From the IMG/VR virus record IMGVR_UViG_3300042924_002360, positions 1 through 21,631 of that record: 21,631 bases of DNA. One strand, 5' to 3'. The number at the start of each line of letters is the position of its first letter. Position 1 is the first letter of the stretch. Positions 16,244 through 21,631 of the stretch are shown here, one piece after another. The notes under the pieces are model-generated. The model was not told the DNA's origin. It ran no database searches and saw nothing but the letters and a program-made list of their open reading frames with translations. The translations under genes were made by a program, and so were the position numbers. This DNA is from a virus.

Positions 16244-17487
16244 ACTTGCTGCTATCACCTGACGCGCCAACTGAACGGGGCGCAGATTACACTGAAGCCT
16301 TCGCCGGCATCGACGCGCTCGAAGGCAACGCGCTTGAAAACCCGATGGGGTCGCCGGCGCCTGCCGCTCCTGTCGCGCCACAAGCGCCAGAACCGGTCGC
16401 CACACCAGAACCGCAGGCGGTCACACCGGCTGCCCCTCAGAAGAACGAAGACCTGTTCAACCTCGACAAGTTGGTCTCCCCCAAGACCGAGGTTGCTGCA
16501 CCTGCCAAAACGCCGGATCCGGCCCCGAAGAATGAGCCTGCCTCGTTGAAGCAGTTTCGCGAGCAGTACGAGATGACCAAGAAGGAGCGCGACGATCTGG
16601 CCTCCAAGATCCAGGAGCTTGAGCGCGCCAAGGCTGACGGCACCCGTAAGGAGGTTGAGGAAGCCACGAAGTCTCTCAAGGCGGAGATGGATGCGATCCG
16701 CAAGAACGCCGAGGAACTCGATACCGAGGTCCGCTACCTGAACTACACGCGTTCCAGCGATTACAAGCAGAAGTACGAGACGCCCCTGCGCGATGCCTGG
16801 CAGACGGCTCTGGGAGACATCGAAGGCATTCGTGTCACCGATGAAGACGGCACTGAGCGCGACGCCAATCACCAGGACATCATGGTGCTCTTGAACGTGC
16901 CGGTGGCCAAGGCGGCTATCATTGCTCAGGAGACGTTTGGCCCGGCAGCGCCCGAGATCATGGCGCACCGCCGCCGGCTCATCGAGTTGACCCAGGCGCG
17001 GGACAAGTCCATCGCCGAGTGGAAAGAGAAGGGCGCCCAGCGCGAGGTCGAATCAAAGAAGCAGCTGGAGAGTCGCCAGACGCGCTCGCGTGACCTGTTT
17101 GAGTCGCAGTTTGCCGACTACGAGAAGACCCACGCTCAGCTGTTCGGCCGTGACGACAGCGATGAAGAAGGCAACAAGCTCCTGGACGAAAGCGACCGCC
17201 TGGTACGTATCGCACTTAAGGGCGAGGGCATCGACGCCGACATGGGCTACGACGACAAGGTTGACCTCATCACGAAGGCTCAGGCCCAGGTTGCTCTGCG
17301 GGCGCGGGCCTACGGGCGCGAGCGCCTACGGGTGATCCGCCTCCAGCAAAAGGTGGCCGAACTTGAAAAGAAGGTCGGCAAGGTCCGGTCGTCTGAACCC
17401 GGCCAGGGCGAAGGCACCTCAACCGCTACCCGGGTGTCGCCAAAGAACGCGGAGGACGCGATCGACGAACTGCCCTCAGCGTACTAA
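16240..17487 (+). CDS. Scaffold-like coiled-coil protein, 415 aa
   Basis: The N-terminal part is low-complexity Ala/Pro (residues about 35-70, APAAPVAPQAPEPVATPEPQ). A long charged coiled coil follows (REQYEMTKKERDDLASKIQE, near 106-125, through about 165), then a mixed middle and further charged helices to a basic C-terminal helix (RERLRVIRLQQKVAELEKKV). High Glu/Lys content, low hydrophobicity, one long coiled coil and position just after the portal fit a phage scaffolding protein, which shapes the prohead and leaves before DNA fills it. A scaffold is normally followed by the major capsid gene; here the strand flips instead. ATG 16240 overlaps the previous stop (ATGA). The TAA stop overlaps the convergent neighbour's stop. 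Confidence 0.78.
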   Translation: MNLLLSPDAPTERGADYTEAFAGIDALEGNALENPMGSPAPAAPVAPQAPEPVATPEPQAVTPAAPQKNEDLFNLDKLVSPKTEVAAPAKTPDPAPKNEPASLKQFREQYEMTKKERDDLASKIQELERAKADGTRKEVEEATKSLKAEMDAIRKNAEELDTEVRYLNYTRSSDYKQKYETPLRDAWQTALGDIEGIRVTDEDGTERDANHQDIMVLLNVPVAKAAIIAQETFGPAAPEIMAHRRRLIELTQARDKSIAEWKEKGAQREVESKKQLESRQTRSRDLFESQFADYEKTHAQLFGRDDSDEEGNKLLDESDRLVRIALKGEGIDADMGYDDKVDLITKAQAQVALRARAYGRERLRVIRLQQKVAELEKKVGKVRSSEPGQGEGTSTATRVSPKNAEDAIDELPSAY

Positions 17488-17636
17488 CGGGCGGCCTTGC
17501 GCCTGCCAGCAGCCGCTCGGCGTTGGAACTCTTCCGCGCCGAGCTTTTTTCTGCCGATGAATGCCGCGAGAGCGCGAGGATCGTCCGCACCTTGATTCTT
17601 CAGCTTGCGGACCAGTTTGGCGTATTTGGTTTGCAT
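17484..17636 (-). CDS. Small basic phage protein, 50 aa
   Basis: A short, strongly basic protein: an N-terminal KYAKLVRKLKNQG helix, then DDPRALAAFIGRKKLGAEEFQ, then an AAAGRRKAAR tail. The ADDPRALAAFIGRKKLG segment (18-34) resembles a small phage protein family of unknown function that I recall next to genes like its upstream neighbour. The frame is open upstream to 17714, but ATG 17636 is chosen because it has a GGAAG ribosome-binding site 7 nt upstream and begins 4 bp after the previous stop. Charge suggests nucleic-acid binding, which is inference. Its TAG stop overlaps the stop of the convergent scaffold-like gene. Confidence 0.75.
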   Translation of the reverse strand: MQTKYAKLVRKLKNQGADDPRALAAFIGRKKLGAEEFQRRAAAGRRKAAR

Positions 17637-17640
17637 AGAG

Positions 17641-17889
17641 TCACTTCCAGGCCCGGCAGGACCAATACTTGGCAGACAGCTTCGTTCCTGGGGTATCGCA
17701 ACCGTGCCGCGCACGGAAGCTCTTCCGGTTCTTCGGGATGTGCTTCTTGATCGGCATTTTGGGGTCGCCGAAGCGAACCAGACGCACCTTTCCGTCTTCC
17801 TTGGCCAGCACGGCAGACTTCTTGGACGCGCCCGGGGTTGACTTGGGCTTGTTGTAGCCGGCGAACTTCTGACCTCGGTACGTGATCAT
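17641..17889 (-). CDS. Small basic conserved phage protein, 82 aa
   Basis: Residues 1-50 run MITYRGQKFAGYNKPK, then STPGASKKSAVLAK, then KVRLVRFGDPKMPIKK. The second half is NRKSFRARHGCD, then LSAKYWSCRAWK. I recognise the pattern (SKKxAVLAKE, VRLVRFGDPxM, RKSFRARHxCD, YWSCxxW) as a small protein found widely in tailed phages, with no experimentally known role that I can name. The conserved Cys64, Cys78 and His62 could bind metal. ATG 17889 overlaps the stop of the lipoprotein gene (ATGA), and the next small gene starts 4 bp after its stop. The start 8 codons earlier (17913) is less likely because it would overlap further into the lipoprotein gene. Confidence 0.85.
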   Translation of the reverse strand: MITYRGQKFAGYNKPKSTPGASKKSAVLAKEDGKVRLVRFGDPKMPIKKHIPKNRKSFRARHGCDTPGTKLSAKYWSCRAWK

Positions 17890-18101
17890 TTGGTTTTGGG
17901 CAGCACGTACCACCCAGCTGGAAGGGTGACCTTATCCGGACCCGATAGCTTCCCATCCTTGTCGAACGCGTACACGCGAGCGCGGACGGGCTCTGCTAGC
18001 ATCACCGGATCACCGTTTGGGACCAGGATCACCTTGGTCTGGCAGCCCAGGAAGATGGGCAATGCGATCAGCCAGATCAGACTTAAGAGCTTTGGGTGCA
18101 T
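17886..18101 (-). CDS. Small lipoprotein in lysis cluster (outer-membrane spanin candidate)
   Basis: A 71-aa protein with a textbook lipoprotein signal: MHPKLLSLIWLIALPIFLGC, with lipobox FLGC and the lipidated Cys at residue 20. The mature part is about 52 residues and includes VPNGDPVMLAEPVRARVYAF and a closing VTLPAGWYVLP. It would be anchored in an envelope membrane, probably the inner face of the outer membrane. The start is nested inside the preceding TTG-initiated gene in another frame, with 92 bp of overlap, which recalls the Rz/Rz1 spanin layout. However, the preceding protein is not a normal inner-membrane spanin. A spanin role is therefore a hypothesis; the lipoprotein call itself is firm. 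The 3' end is coupled to the next gene by ATGA. Confidence 0.83.
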   Translation of the reverse strand: MHPKLLSLIWLIALPIFLGCQTKVILVPNGDPVMLAEPVRARVYAFDKDGKLSGPDKVTLPAGWYVLPKTK

Positions 18102-18180
18102 TTCCGTCTTGGACTGTCGGCGCAGGCGTTTCCCGGATCCAGTCCAGGAACGCCTTCACCAGTTGGTAGATCCAGTTCAA
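18010..18180 (-). CDS. Small TTG-initiated protein overlapping the lipoprotein gene, 56 aa
   Basis: Read from TTG 18180, the protein begins NWIYQLVKAFLDWI, an amphipathic or membrane-surface helix, followed by a Pro-rich linker and APKALKSDLADRI. Helix, linker, then an APxxL(K/R)xxLxxRI tail resembles small proteins I have seen in phage lysis clusters. No ATG is available. TTG overlaps the TGA of the holin-like gene as TTGA, the same geometry as the ATGA junctions elsewhere in this genome, and this is the main argument for the start. The frame extends upstream to 18225 over the holin gene, but that part looks like shadow. The last 92 bp also encode the lipoprotein start. Function unknown; it could support the lipoprotein. 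Confidence 0.5.
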   Translation of the reverse strand: MNWIYQLVKAFLDWIRETPAPTVQDGNAPKALKSDLADRIAHLPGLPDQGDPGPKR

Positions 18181-18359
18181 GGGGCCGGCGGAGTCTTGGA
18201 CTTCCGGTTGTTCCAGGCAGACCAAGCGACGGCGATGACCGTGATCACGGCACCTGCCAATTCGTTAGCCTGGTCAACGGTGACGAGCCCCTTGGCGACA
18301 AGGAACCCGCCGCCGAACGAGAGTCCGTGGCGGACGATGGATTTAATGGAGTCGTTCAT
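18177..18359 (-). CDS. Holin-like small membrane protein, 60 aa
   Basis: MNDSIKSIVRHGLSFGGGFL begins with a short amphipathic helix and enters a first membrane segment (residues about 11-27). A short loop VTVDQANE follows, then a second membrane segment (LAGAVITVIAVAWSAW, 34-49) and a basic tail. Two hydrophobic segments, a glycine-rich first one and a small size fit a class II-type holin, which opens the cytoplasmic membrane at the time of lysis. The first segment also resembles small holin families with the pattern RHxLxxxGGxLVAKG. It lies 9 bp after the XhlA-like gene and overlaps the following TTG gene. No endolysin is adjacent. Confidence 0.75.
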   Translation of the reverse strand: MNDSIKSIVRHGLSFGGGFLVAKGLVTVDQANELAGAVITVIAVAWSAWNNRKSKTPPAP

Positions 18360-18368
18360 CTTTGGTGG

Positions 18369-18575
18369 TTATTTCAGTCCGATCCTACCAATGAGTTGTG
18401 CCAGCACAACCAAAACCCCGAGGCCACCAAACAGCTTCCATTGGAACTGCTTGAGGCCTTCGAGGGTGGCTTTGATTCCGTGGATGTCGGAGACCATCCC
18501 AGCGTCTTTATCACCGATGATGGTCTCCAGTCTCACGATACGTACCTCAAGGTTGTGTAGGCTCTCCTCCGGCAT
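18369..18575 (-). CDS. XhlA-like membrane protein, 68 aa
   Basis: The N-terminal half is a heptad-like coiled coil (LEVRIVRLETIIGD, then IKATLEGLKQFQWK). A single C-terminal membrane segment follows (LFGGLGVLVVLAQLIG, residues about 47-62) and a short basic end. Cytoplasmic coiled coil plus one C-terminal transmembrane helix is the layout of haemolysin XhlA and similar phage lysis proteins that work with a holin. The frame is open up to 18659, but the upstream part overlaps the preceding gene and looks unstructured. ATG 18575 (MPEESLHNLE) gives a compact protein with a 29-bp overlap. The neighbouring holin-like gene supports a lysis role. The name refers to layout only. Confidence 0.72.
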   Translation of the reverse strand: MPEESLHNLEVRIVRLETIIGDKDAGMVSDIHGIKATLEGLKQFQWKLFGGLGVLVVLAQLIGRIGLK

Positions 18576-18732
18576 TGGCGGGGGCGGGTTGGGATGCGGC
18601 CAGCAGAATCTTGTCCTGGAGCGGGATTCCGACGCGACCGTTTTGGCTTCCGCCGGCACGGATGGCGATCTCGATCAACTGGACGAGGTTCTGAGCTTCG
18701 GTTTGGTTGATTGTCAGCGTGATTTCGTTCAT
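18547..18732 (-). CDS. Small helical phage protein of unknown function, 61 aa
   Basis: MNEITLTINQTEAQNLVQLI, then EIAIRAGGSQNGRVGIP, then LQDKILLAASQ. A beta strand, a helix with TEAQNLVxLIxIAxRAGG, a glycine turn and a second helix followed by a Pro/Ala tail. This pattern is familiar from small proteins in phage tail or lysis regions, but no function is known to me. ATG 18732 lies 22 bp after the previous stop; this is the largest gap in the block and holds copies of an 8-bp direct repeat. It overlaps the XhlA-like gene by 29 bp. Confidence 0.7.
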   Translation of the reverse strand: MNEITLTINQTEAQNLVQLIEIAIRAGGSQNGRVGIPLQDKILLAASQPAPANAGGEPTQP

Positions 18733-18755
18733 GCGGCGTCAGCGTATGTCAGCGT
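18713..18755. repeat. Three direct copies of GTCAGCGT around the 61-aa gene start
   Basis: Copies at 18713-18720, 18738-18745 and 18748-18755 (ACGCTGAC on the coding strand). Two fill most of the 22-bp gap between genes and one is inside the 61-aa gene. Spacings of 25 and 10 bp put the start codon between copies. Chance or recombination scar are the simple explanations. Confidence 0.55.
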
Positions 18756-19162
18756 CAAGCAGCTGGCAACTCTGGGGTAGACATGTCAGGAGCGGGAGGC
18801 TCCGGCGGAGGAACCGGCGGCACCCACGGCAGCGGCGGAGCGATGATCGGCGGGTTGATCTGGTTTTCGATCTGGAGCGAGACGTTCGCTTCAATGGAAG
18901 TCTTATCGACGCCATTCGCGAAGCACCAATCCAGCACCTGCTGCTCGGTCAGATCGGGATACGGCGTGAAGTTCTCGGTCGGAGGGGAGAACGACGCGCT
19001 GCCATAGCAGGTGCCGCTGTAGGTCTTCGCGTCGTCGCCGGTGCCGATGGTTTCGGCGCCGTTGCACCTCCAGTCGGCGGTGATGACAACATCGGTGTGA
19101 GTGCCTTCGACTTTGCGGACGAGAAGGCGTTCGATGATCCAAGAGAGGGAGATGGTGGTCAT
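18755..19162 (-). CDS. Small tail-fibre-adjacent protein with proline-rich tail, 135 aa
   Basis: Residues 1-60 are strand-rich (TTISLSWIIERLLV, then TDVVITADWRC, then YSGTCYGSASFSP). Then comes FTPYPDLTEQQVLDWC (65-80), a helix with SLQIENQINPP, and a C-terminal 35 residues dominated by proline (PPLPWVPPVPPPEPPAPD). The middle motif, a polar strand, xFTPYxxLTExQVxxW, then an IExQIxPP helix, matches a small phage protein commonly placed after tail fibre genes; its role is unknown. The proline-rich end would form an extended polyproline arm suited to binding a partner. Position 6 bp after the S74 fibre suggests a fibre-associated or assembly role, which is inference. Confidence 0.75.
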   Translation of the reverse strand: MTTISLSWIIERLLVRKVEGTHTDVVITADWRCNGAETIGTGDDAKTYSGTCYGSASFSPPTENFTPYPDLTEQQVLDWCFANGVDKTSIEANVSLQIENQINPPIIAPPLPWVPPVPPPEPPAPDMSTPELPAA

Positions 19163-19168
19163 GTTAGA

Positions 19169-20980
19169 TTAGGCTTCGAGTGCTTCAACACGGGCGGTGA
19201 GTTCCTTGATGGCGGCAACCAACAGCGGAATGACTTCGGTGTAGCGCAAGCCAAGCTCGTTGTTCTCGCCCACCACATCGACCGCTTCAGGAAGCACAGA
19301 CTTCACATCCTGAGCAATCAGGAACGAGCGGCGAGTGCCTTCGCTGTCGGTCTTGAACTTACCGATGACAGAACGCAGCGAGCCAACCTTAGTAATGGCA
19401 TTGGTGATAGGCTCAATAATGTCTTTCACCGTTTCATCGGACAGCGTGGTCCAAGCGGTGGCACCTGAGACAAGTTGGACGCCAACGGCGGATCCGTTTT
19501 GAATCTTGTAGTTCGGAGTTGCGCCAGTGTCTGCGATTACGCCAGACAACCAAACATCCGTTCCAGACTTTCTGATAACTTGCGTTCCGTAGCTATTAAC
19601 GTAATCAATCGCAAGCGTGGCGTTTGAGCCAGCAGCGTTTGATTTAATACGCGCCGCGCAATCACCAGTCGCAGTTTGAACATCCAATCGACCGCCAGCC
19701 GTCGTCGTCCCCACCAACAGATTCCCGCTCGCATCGAGCGTCATCGCTTGGGTGAAGGTGATGGCGTTGCCAGCGGTGCCGCTGGGGGCGGTGAACCACT
19801 GATGAACGCCACCATCTTGCTGGTATCTACTTGCGTATCCGTTTCCAATATAAATACGTTGCAATGAGCTGTTTATGAATTGATTTGCACCAATTTCAGC
19901 CACATCAGGATTAGCGGTTCTTCCTGAAAAGAAGGCTCCAGAACCAATCTGTAATGCCTTCTCGTTTGACCACCACGCACTCGGCGTAACCCCCACGCCG
20001 ACGTTGCCTCCATACGGCTGAATCAGTAGATCGAAAGCACTTCCAGCATTTCCAGTTGCAGCTTGGATGAATGGGCGATTCGCGGTTCCATCATGCCCGA
20101 TGTAGCATGACAGGTTGGTGTTTGCATTTGAAGCAAACGGAGAGTTCTGGATGTTTGCAATTCCAGTCGAATTGCTTCCAGAAGATGTAAGCCGAGCGTA
20201 ATTAATTGTCGTCCCCACGCCCAACCCCGTAGAGTTGAGGGTCATGGCGGTGCCAGCGACTCCGCCGACGTTCGACCAAGTGGCTACGCCGTCGGAAGCG
20301 ATGCGGTAGCGTTCGCTGCCGTTTACAGTTGTTACAAGAGGATAAGCACCACCAGCATAAAGGACAGCCGAGTAAGCAGGCGAAGCGAATGAAGTTCCAG
20401 CACTGTTTTCACGACCAAGATAGAAAACGCCTCCAGTGTTTGAGACTTGTAGATAAGCGGCATTCGTTCCGGTAGTAGAAAGAATCTGAGCAACAGCAGT
20501 TGCAGCTTGAACGTCCAACAGATAACCCGGACTCGCCGTCCCAATACCCACACGATTGTTCGTCGAATCAACCTTCAACGTACTCGTGTCCACCGTCAGA
20601 TCGCCGGTGATGGTGGCGGAGCCAGTGACCGTCAACAGGTTGGTGGTCTTGTTCCACAGGAACTGCGGATCCCCTGCCAGCACCCCGCCATCATTGAAGA
20701 TCACCTGCCCATTCGCACCCACGCCACCTGGCGCCGGCGGAGCGTACAGGAACTTCATCAGCTGGTTTGCGATGATCGACTCGATGTCGGACTTCGGCTG
20801 CGTAATGATCTGGTAGAACTCGTTCCACAGCTGTTGTGTGGTCAGGTTCGGGTTGAGCGGCGTGCCGGCGTTGGCGTTGGCCAAGGTTGCGGCGACGACT
20901 GACCGGACGGCAGAGATGGAATCCAGGTTCAGCACCTGCTGCGCATCGGTCCTTAGGGTTTGAATGGATGGGGTAGCCAT
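19169..20980 (-). CDS. Side tail fibre with C-terminal S74 intramolecular chaperone, 603 aa
   Basis: The N-terminus (1-85) is helical and probably attaches the fibre to the virion. The shaft has turns such as GANGQVIFNDGG, NNRVGIGTASPG (141-152), LLVGTTTAG and other GIGT-type repeats. The C-terminal 90 residues are a peptidase S74 chaperone: SDETVKDI (Ser514, Lys519 as the expected Ser-Lys dyad), FLIAQDV, then LRYTEVIPLLVAAIKELTAR and a final VEALEA coiled coil. In this family the domain trimerises the fibre and then cuts itself off just before the serine. Middle sequences near 19.83-20.5 kb are clearly more AT-rich than the flanks (about 42% GC in 19861-19920), suggesting exchange of the receptor-binding part. 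Start ATG 20980 lies 3 bp after the upstream stop. Confidence 0.92.
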   Translation of the reverse strand: MATPSIQTLRTDAQQVLNLDSISAVRSVVAATLANANAGTPLNPNLTTQQLWNEFYQIITQPKSDIESIIANQLMKFLYAPPAPGGVGANGQVIFNDGGVLAGDPQFLWNKTTNLLTVTGSATITGDLTVDTSTLKVDSTNNRVGIGTASPGYLLDVQAATAVAQILSTTGTNAAYLQVSNTGGVFYLGRENSAGTSFASPAYSAVLYAGGAYPLVTTVNGSERYRIASDGVATWSNVGGVAGTAMTLNSTGLGVGTTINYARLTSSGSNSTGIANIQNSPFASNANTNLSCYIGHDGTANRPFIQAATGNAGSAFDLLIQPYGGNVGVGVTPSAWWSNEKALQIGSGAFFSGRTANPDVAEIGANQFINSSLQRIYIGNGYASRYQQDGGVHQWFTAPSGTAGNAITFTQAMTLDASGNLLVGTTTAGGRLDVQTATGDCAARIKSNAAGSNATLAIDYVNSYGTQVIRKSGTDVWLSGVIADTGATPNYKIQNGSAVGVQLVSGATAWTTLSDETVKDIIEPITNAITKVGSLRSVIGKFKTDSEGTRRSFLIAQDVKSVLPEAVDVVGENNELGLRYTEVIPLLVAAIKELTARVEALEA

Positions 20981-20983
20981 AGG

Positions 20984-21388
20984 TCAGACAAATTCAGCGA
21001 ACGTGTAGGAGGGGGAACCGGCGGTTGCAGCGACGCTGATTGCGCCGATGTATCCGTCCAGCATTAAAGCGTCAGAGTGCTTTGAACCGGTGTTGTGAGC
21101 CGGAAGCACGATGTGGTAATCGGAAGTAGTGGCCCCGGTTCCGAACTTCACAAACAACTCTTCGTTCTTCTGGTTCTGGAGCGTGAATTTCTTCCGCGCC
21201 GAGTTGGCGGCAGACGTCGCGCCAGTAGTCCGCAACCCACCCAGGCTGGTCGTGGTTAGAGGGGCACCTGGTGCAGCAGCCAAAATCTGGTTTAGCAAGG
21301 TCACCATGTAGGTGTCCTTGATGCCCGGCGACAGGCAGTCGAAGCACCCGCTGAGCGAGGCGATCTCCTGGGAAGTTAGGGCTGGCAT
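20984..21388 (-). CDS. Putative small virion protein, 134 aa
   Basis: The first third is helical, with GCFDCLSPGIKDTYMVTLL (residues 14-32) and a CxxC pair. The last two thirds are strand-rich: ARKKFTLQNQKNEELFVKFG (64-83), SDYHIVLPAH, then LDGYIGAISVAATAGSPSYT. The pattern RxxxTLQNxxxxELxVxFG, then xYxIVLPA, then GxIxVxA is one I associate with small phage virion or decoration-type beta proteins. The frame is open to 21595, but ATG 21388 has a strong GGAGGAGGA ribosome-binding site at 21397-21405 and follows the previous stop by 1 bp. It lies just before the S74 fibre gene, so a fibre-base or decoration role is plausible but unproven. Confidence 0.75.
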   Translation of the reverse strand: MPALTSQEIASLSGCFDCLSPGIKDTYMVTLLNQILAAAPGAPLTTTSLGGLRTTGATSAANSARKKFTLQNQKNEELFVKFGTGATTSDYHIVLPAHNTGSKHSDALMLDGYIGAISVAATAGSPSYTFAEFV

Positions 21389-21389
21389 A

Positions 21390-21631
21390 TCAGGCTTCCT
21401 CCTCCATGTCTTCCATCTCCATCTCAGGACCTTCGGCCTCCATCTCTTCAACGTCCTGACGACCGGACTCACCCAGCGTGATGCCGTCGAATCCGATGAT
21501 CTCAATGGTTCCACGCGGCGTGGTGCGCCAGTCAACCATGGCAGTGCCAGACTCGCCTTCGAGGCGCAGTTCCTTGGGGGGCGTGAACTCGACAACTTCG
21601 ACTTCGGCGCCCATACGGCCCATGCCGTCCA
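21390..21631 (-). CDS. Small acidic protein at right edge (start possibly outside window)
   Basis: From ATG 21623 the protein has 77 residues. The codons upstream stay open to the edge, so the true start may lie beyond 21631. The body is strand-rich (AEVEVVEFTPPKELRL, then TAMVDWRTTPRGTIEIIGFDG). The end is extremely acidic with methionines (VEEMEAEGPEMEMEDMEEEA). The acidic tail coincides with the ribosome-binding site of the next gene, since Glu-Glu codons read as GGAGGA, so the tail's composition is partly tied to translation of its neighbour. No family recognised. It may be a small structural or regulatory protein. Confidence 0.6.
   Translation of the reverse strand, partial: DGMGRMGAEVEVVEFTPPKELRLEGESGTAMVDWRTTPRGTIEIIGFDGITLGESGRQDVEEMEAEGPEMEMEDMEEEA
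21397..21405 (-). promoter_or_regulatory. Strong ribosome-binding site of the 134-aa gene
   Basis: GGAGGAGGA on the minus strand, ending 8 nt before ATG 21388. It decides this start over the longer open frame. It is formed by the Glu codons that end the upstream acidic protein. Confidence 0.75.

Noticed and set aside
16255-16968. 237-codon minus-strand open frame opposite the scaffold-like gene
   Set aside because: Leucine/arginine-rich mirror of a Glu/Lys coiled-coil gene; the real gene has ATGA coupling to its neighbour.
1-21631. tRNA genes, CRISPR arrays, integrase, IS elements or T7-type phage promoters
   Set aside because: None seen on reading both strands; coding sequence covers nearly the whole window.

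Overview
The window is a densely packed fragment of a tailed double-stranded DNA bacteriophage genome. It encodes a large terminase, a podovirus-type portal, a scaffold-like protein, tail nozzle, spike and fibre proteins, ejection-type internal proteins and a lysis gene cluster. There is no tape-measure, sheath or tube gene, so a short-tailed (podovirus) particle is the best reading. The sequence cannot name the host. A lipoprotein with a clear lipobox points to a diderm bacterium. Overall base composition is moderately GC-rich, apart from a stretch of the side fibre near 19.8-20.5 kb that is visibly more AT-rich. I see no rRNA, tRNA, CRISPR array, insertion sequence, integrase or attachment site.

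There are three transcription blocks. (1) Positions 10843 down to 1, minus strand: nozzle-like protein, a 1112-aa beta-helix tailspike, a small fibre protein, a cysteine-rich adaptor-like virion protein, a small cupin-like protein, and then three proteins that look like internal or ejection proteins. The last of these runs off the left edge. (2) Positions 10872 to 17487, plus strand: terminase large subunit, single-stranded DNA-binding protein (SSB), two small cysteine-containing proteins, portal, a small helical protein and a scaffold-like coiled-coil protein. (3) Positions 21631 down to 17484, minus strand: a small acidic protein, a small beta-rich virion-type protein, a side-tail fibre with an S74 self-cleaving chaperone, a proline-tailed small protein, then a lysis-type cluster (small helical protein, XhlA-like membrane protein, holin-like protein, a TTG-started small protein, a lipoprotein) and two small basic proteins.

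Blocks 1 and 2 diverge from a gap of at most 28 bp around 10844-10871. Blocks 2 and 3 converge with overlapping stop codons at 17484-17487. Genes are joined by 1-22 bp gaps or by ATGA, TTGA and TGATG overlaps, so there is no stretch over 300 bases without a gene. The major capsid protein, the endolysin and the replication genes are not in the window.

The most unusual structure is a beta-rich module of about 65 residues. It is present in roughly seven divergent copies inserted through the beta-helix tailspike, with one more copy in the neighbouring nozzle-like protein. Cysteine-rich segments shared by three tail proteins, an SSB gene inside the packaging operon, and a lipoprotein gene nested in a TTG-initiated gene are the other points worth a second look.
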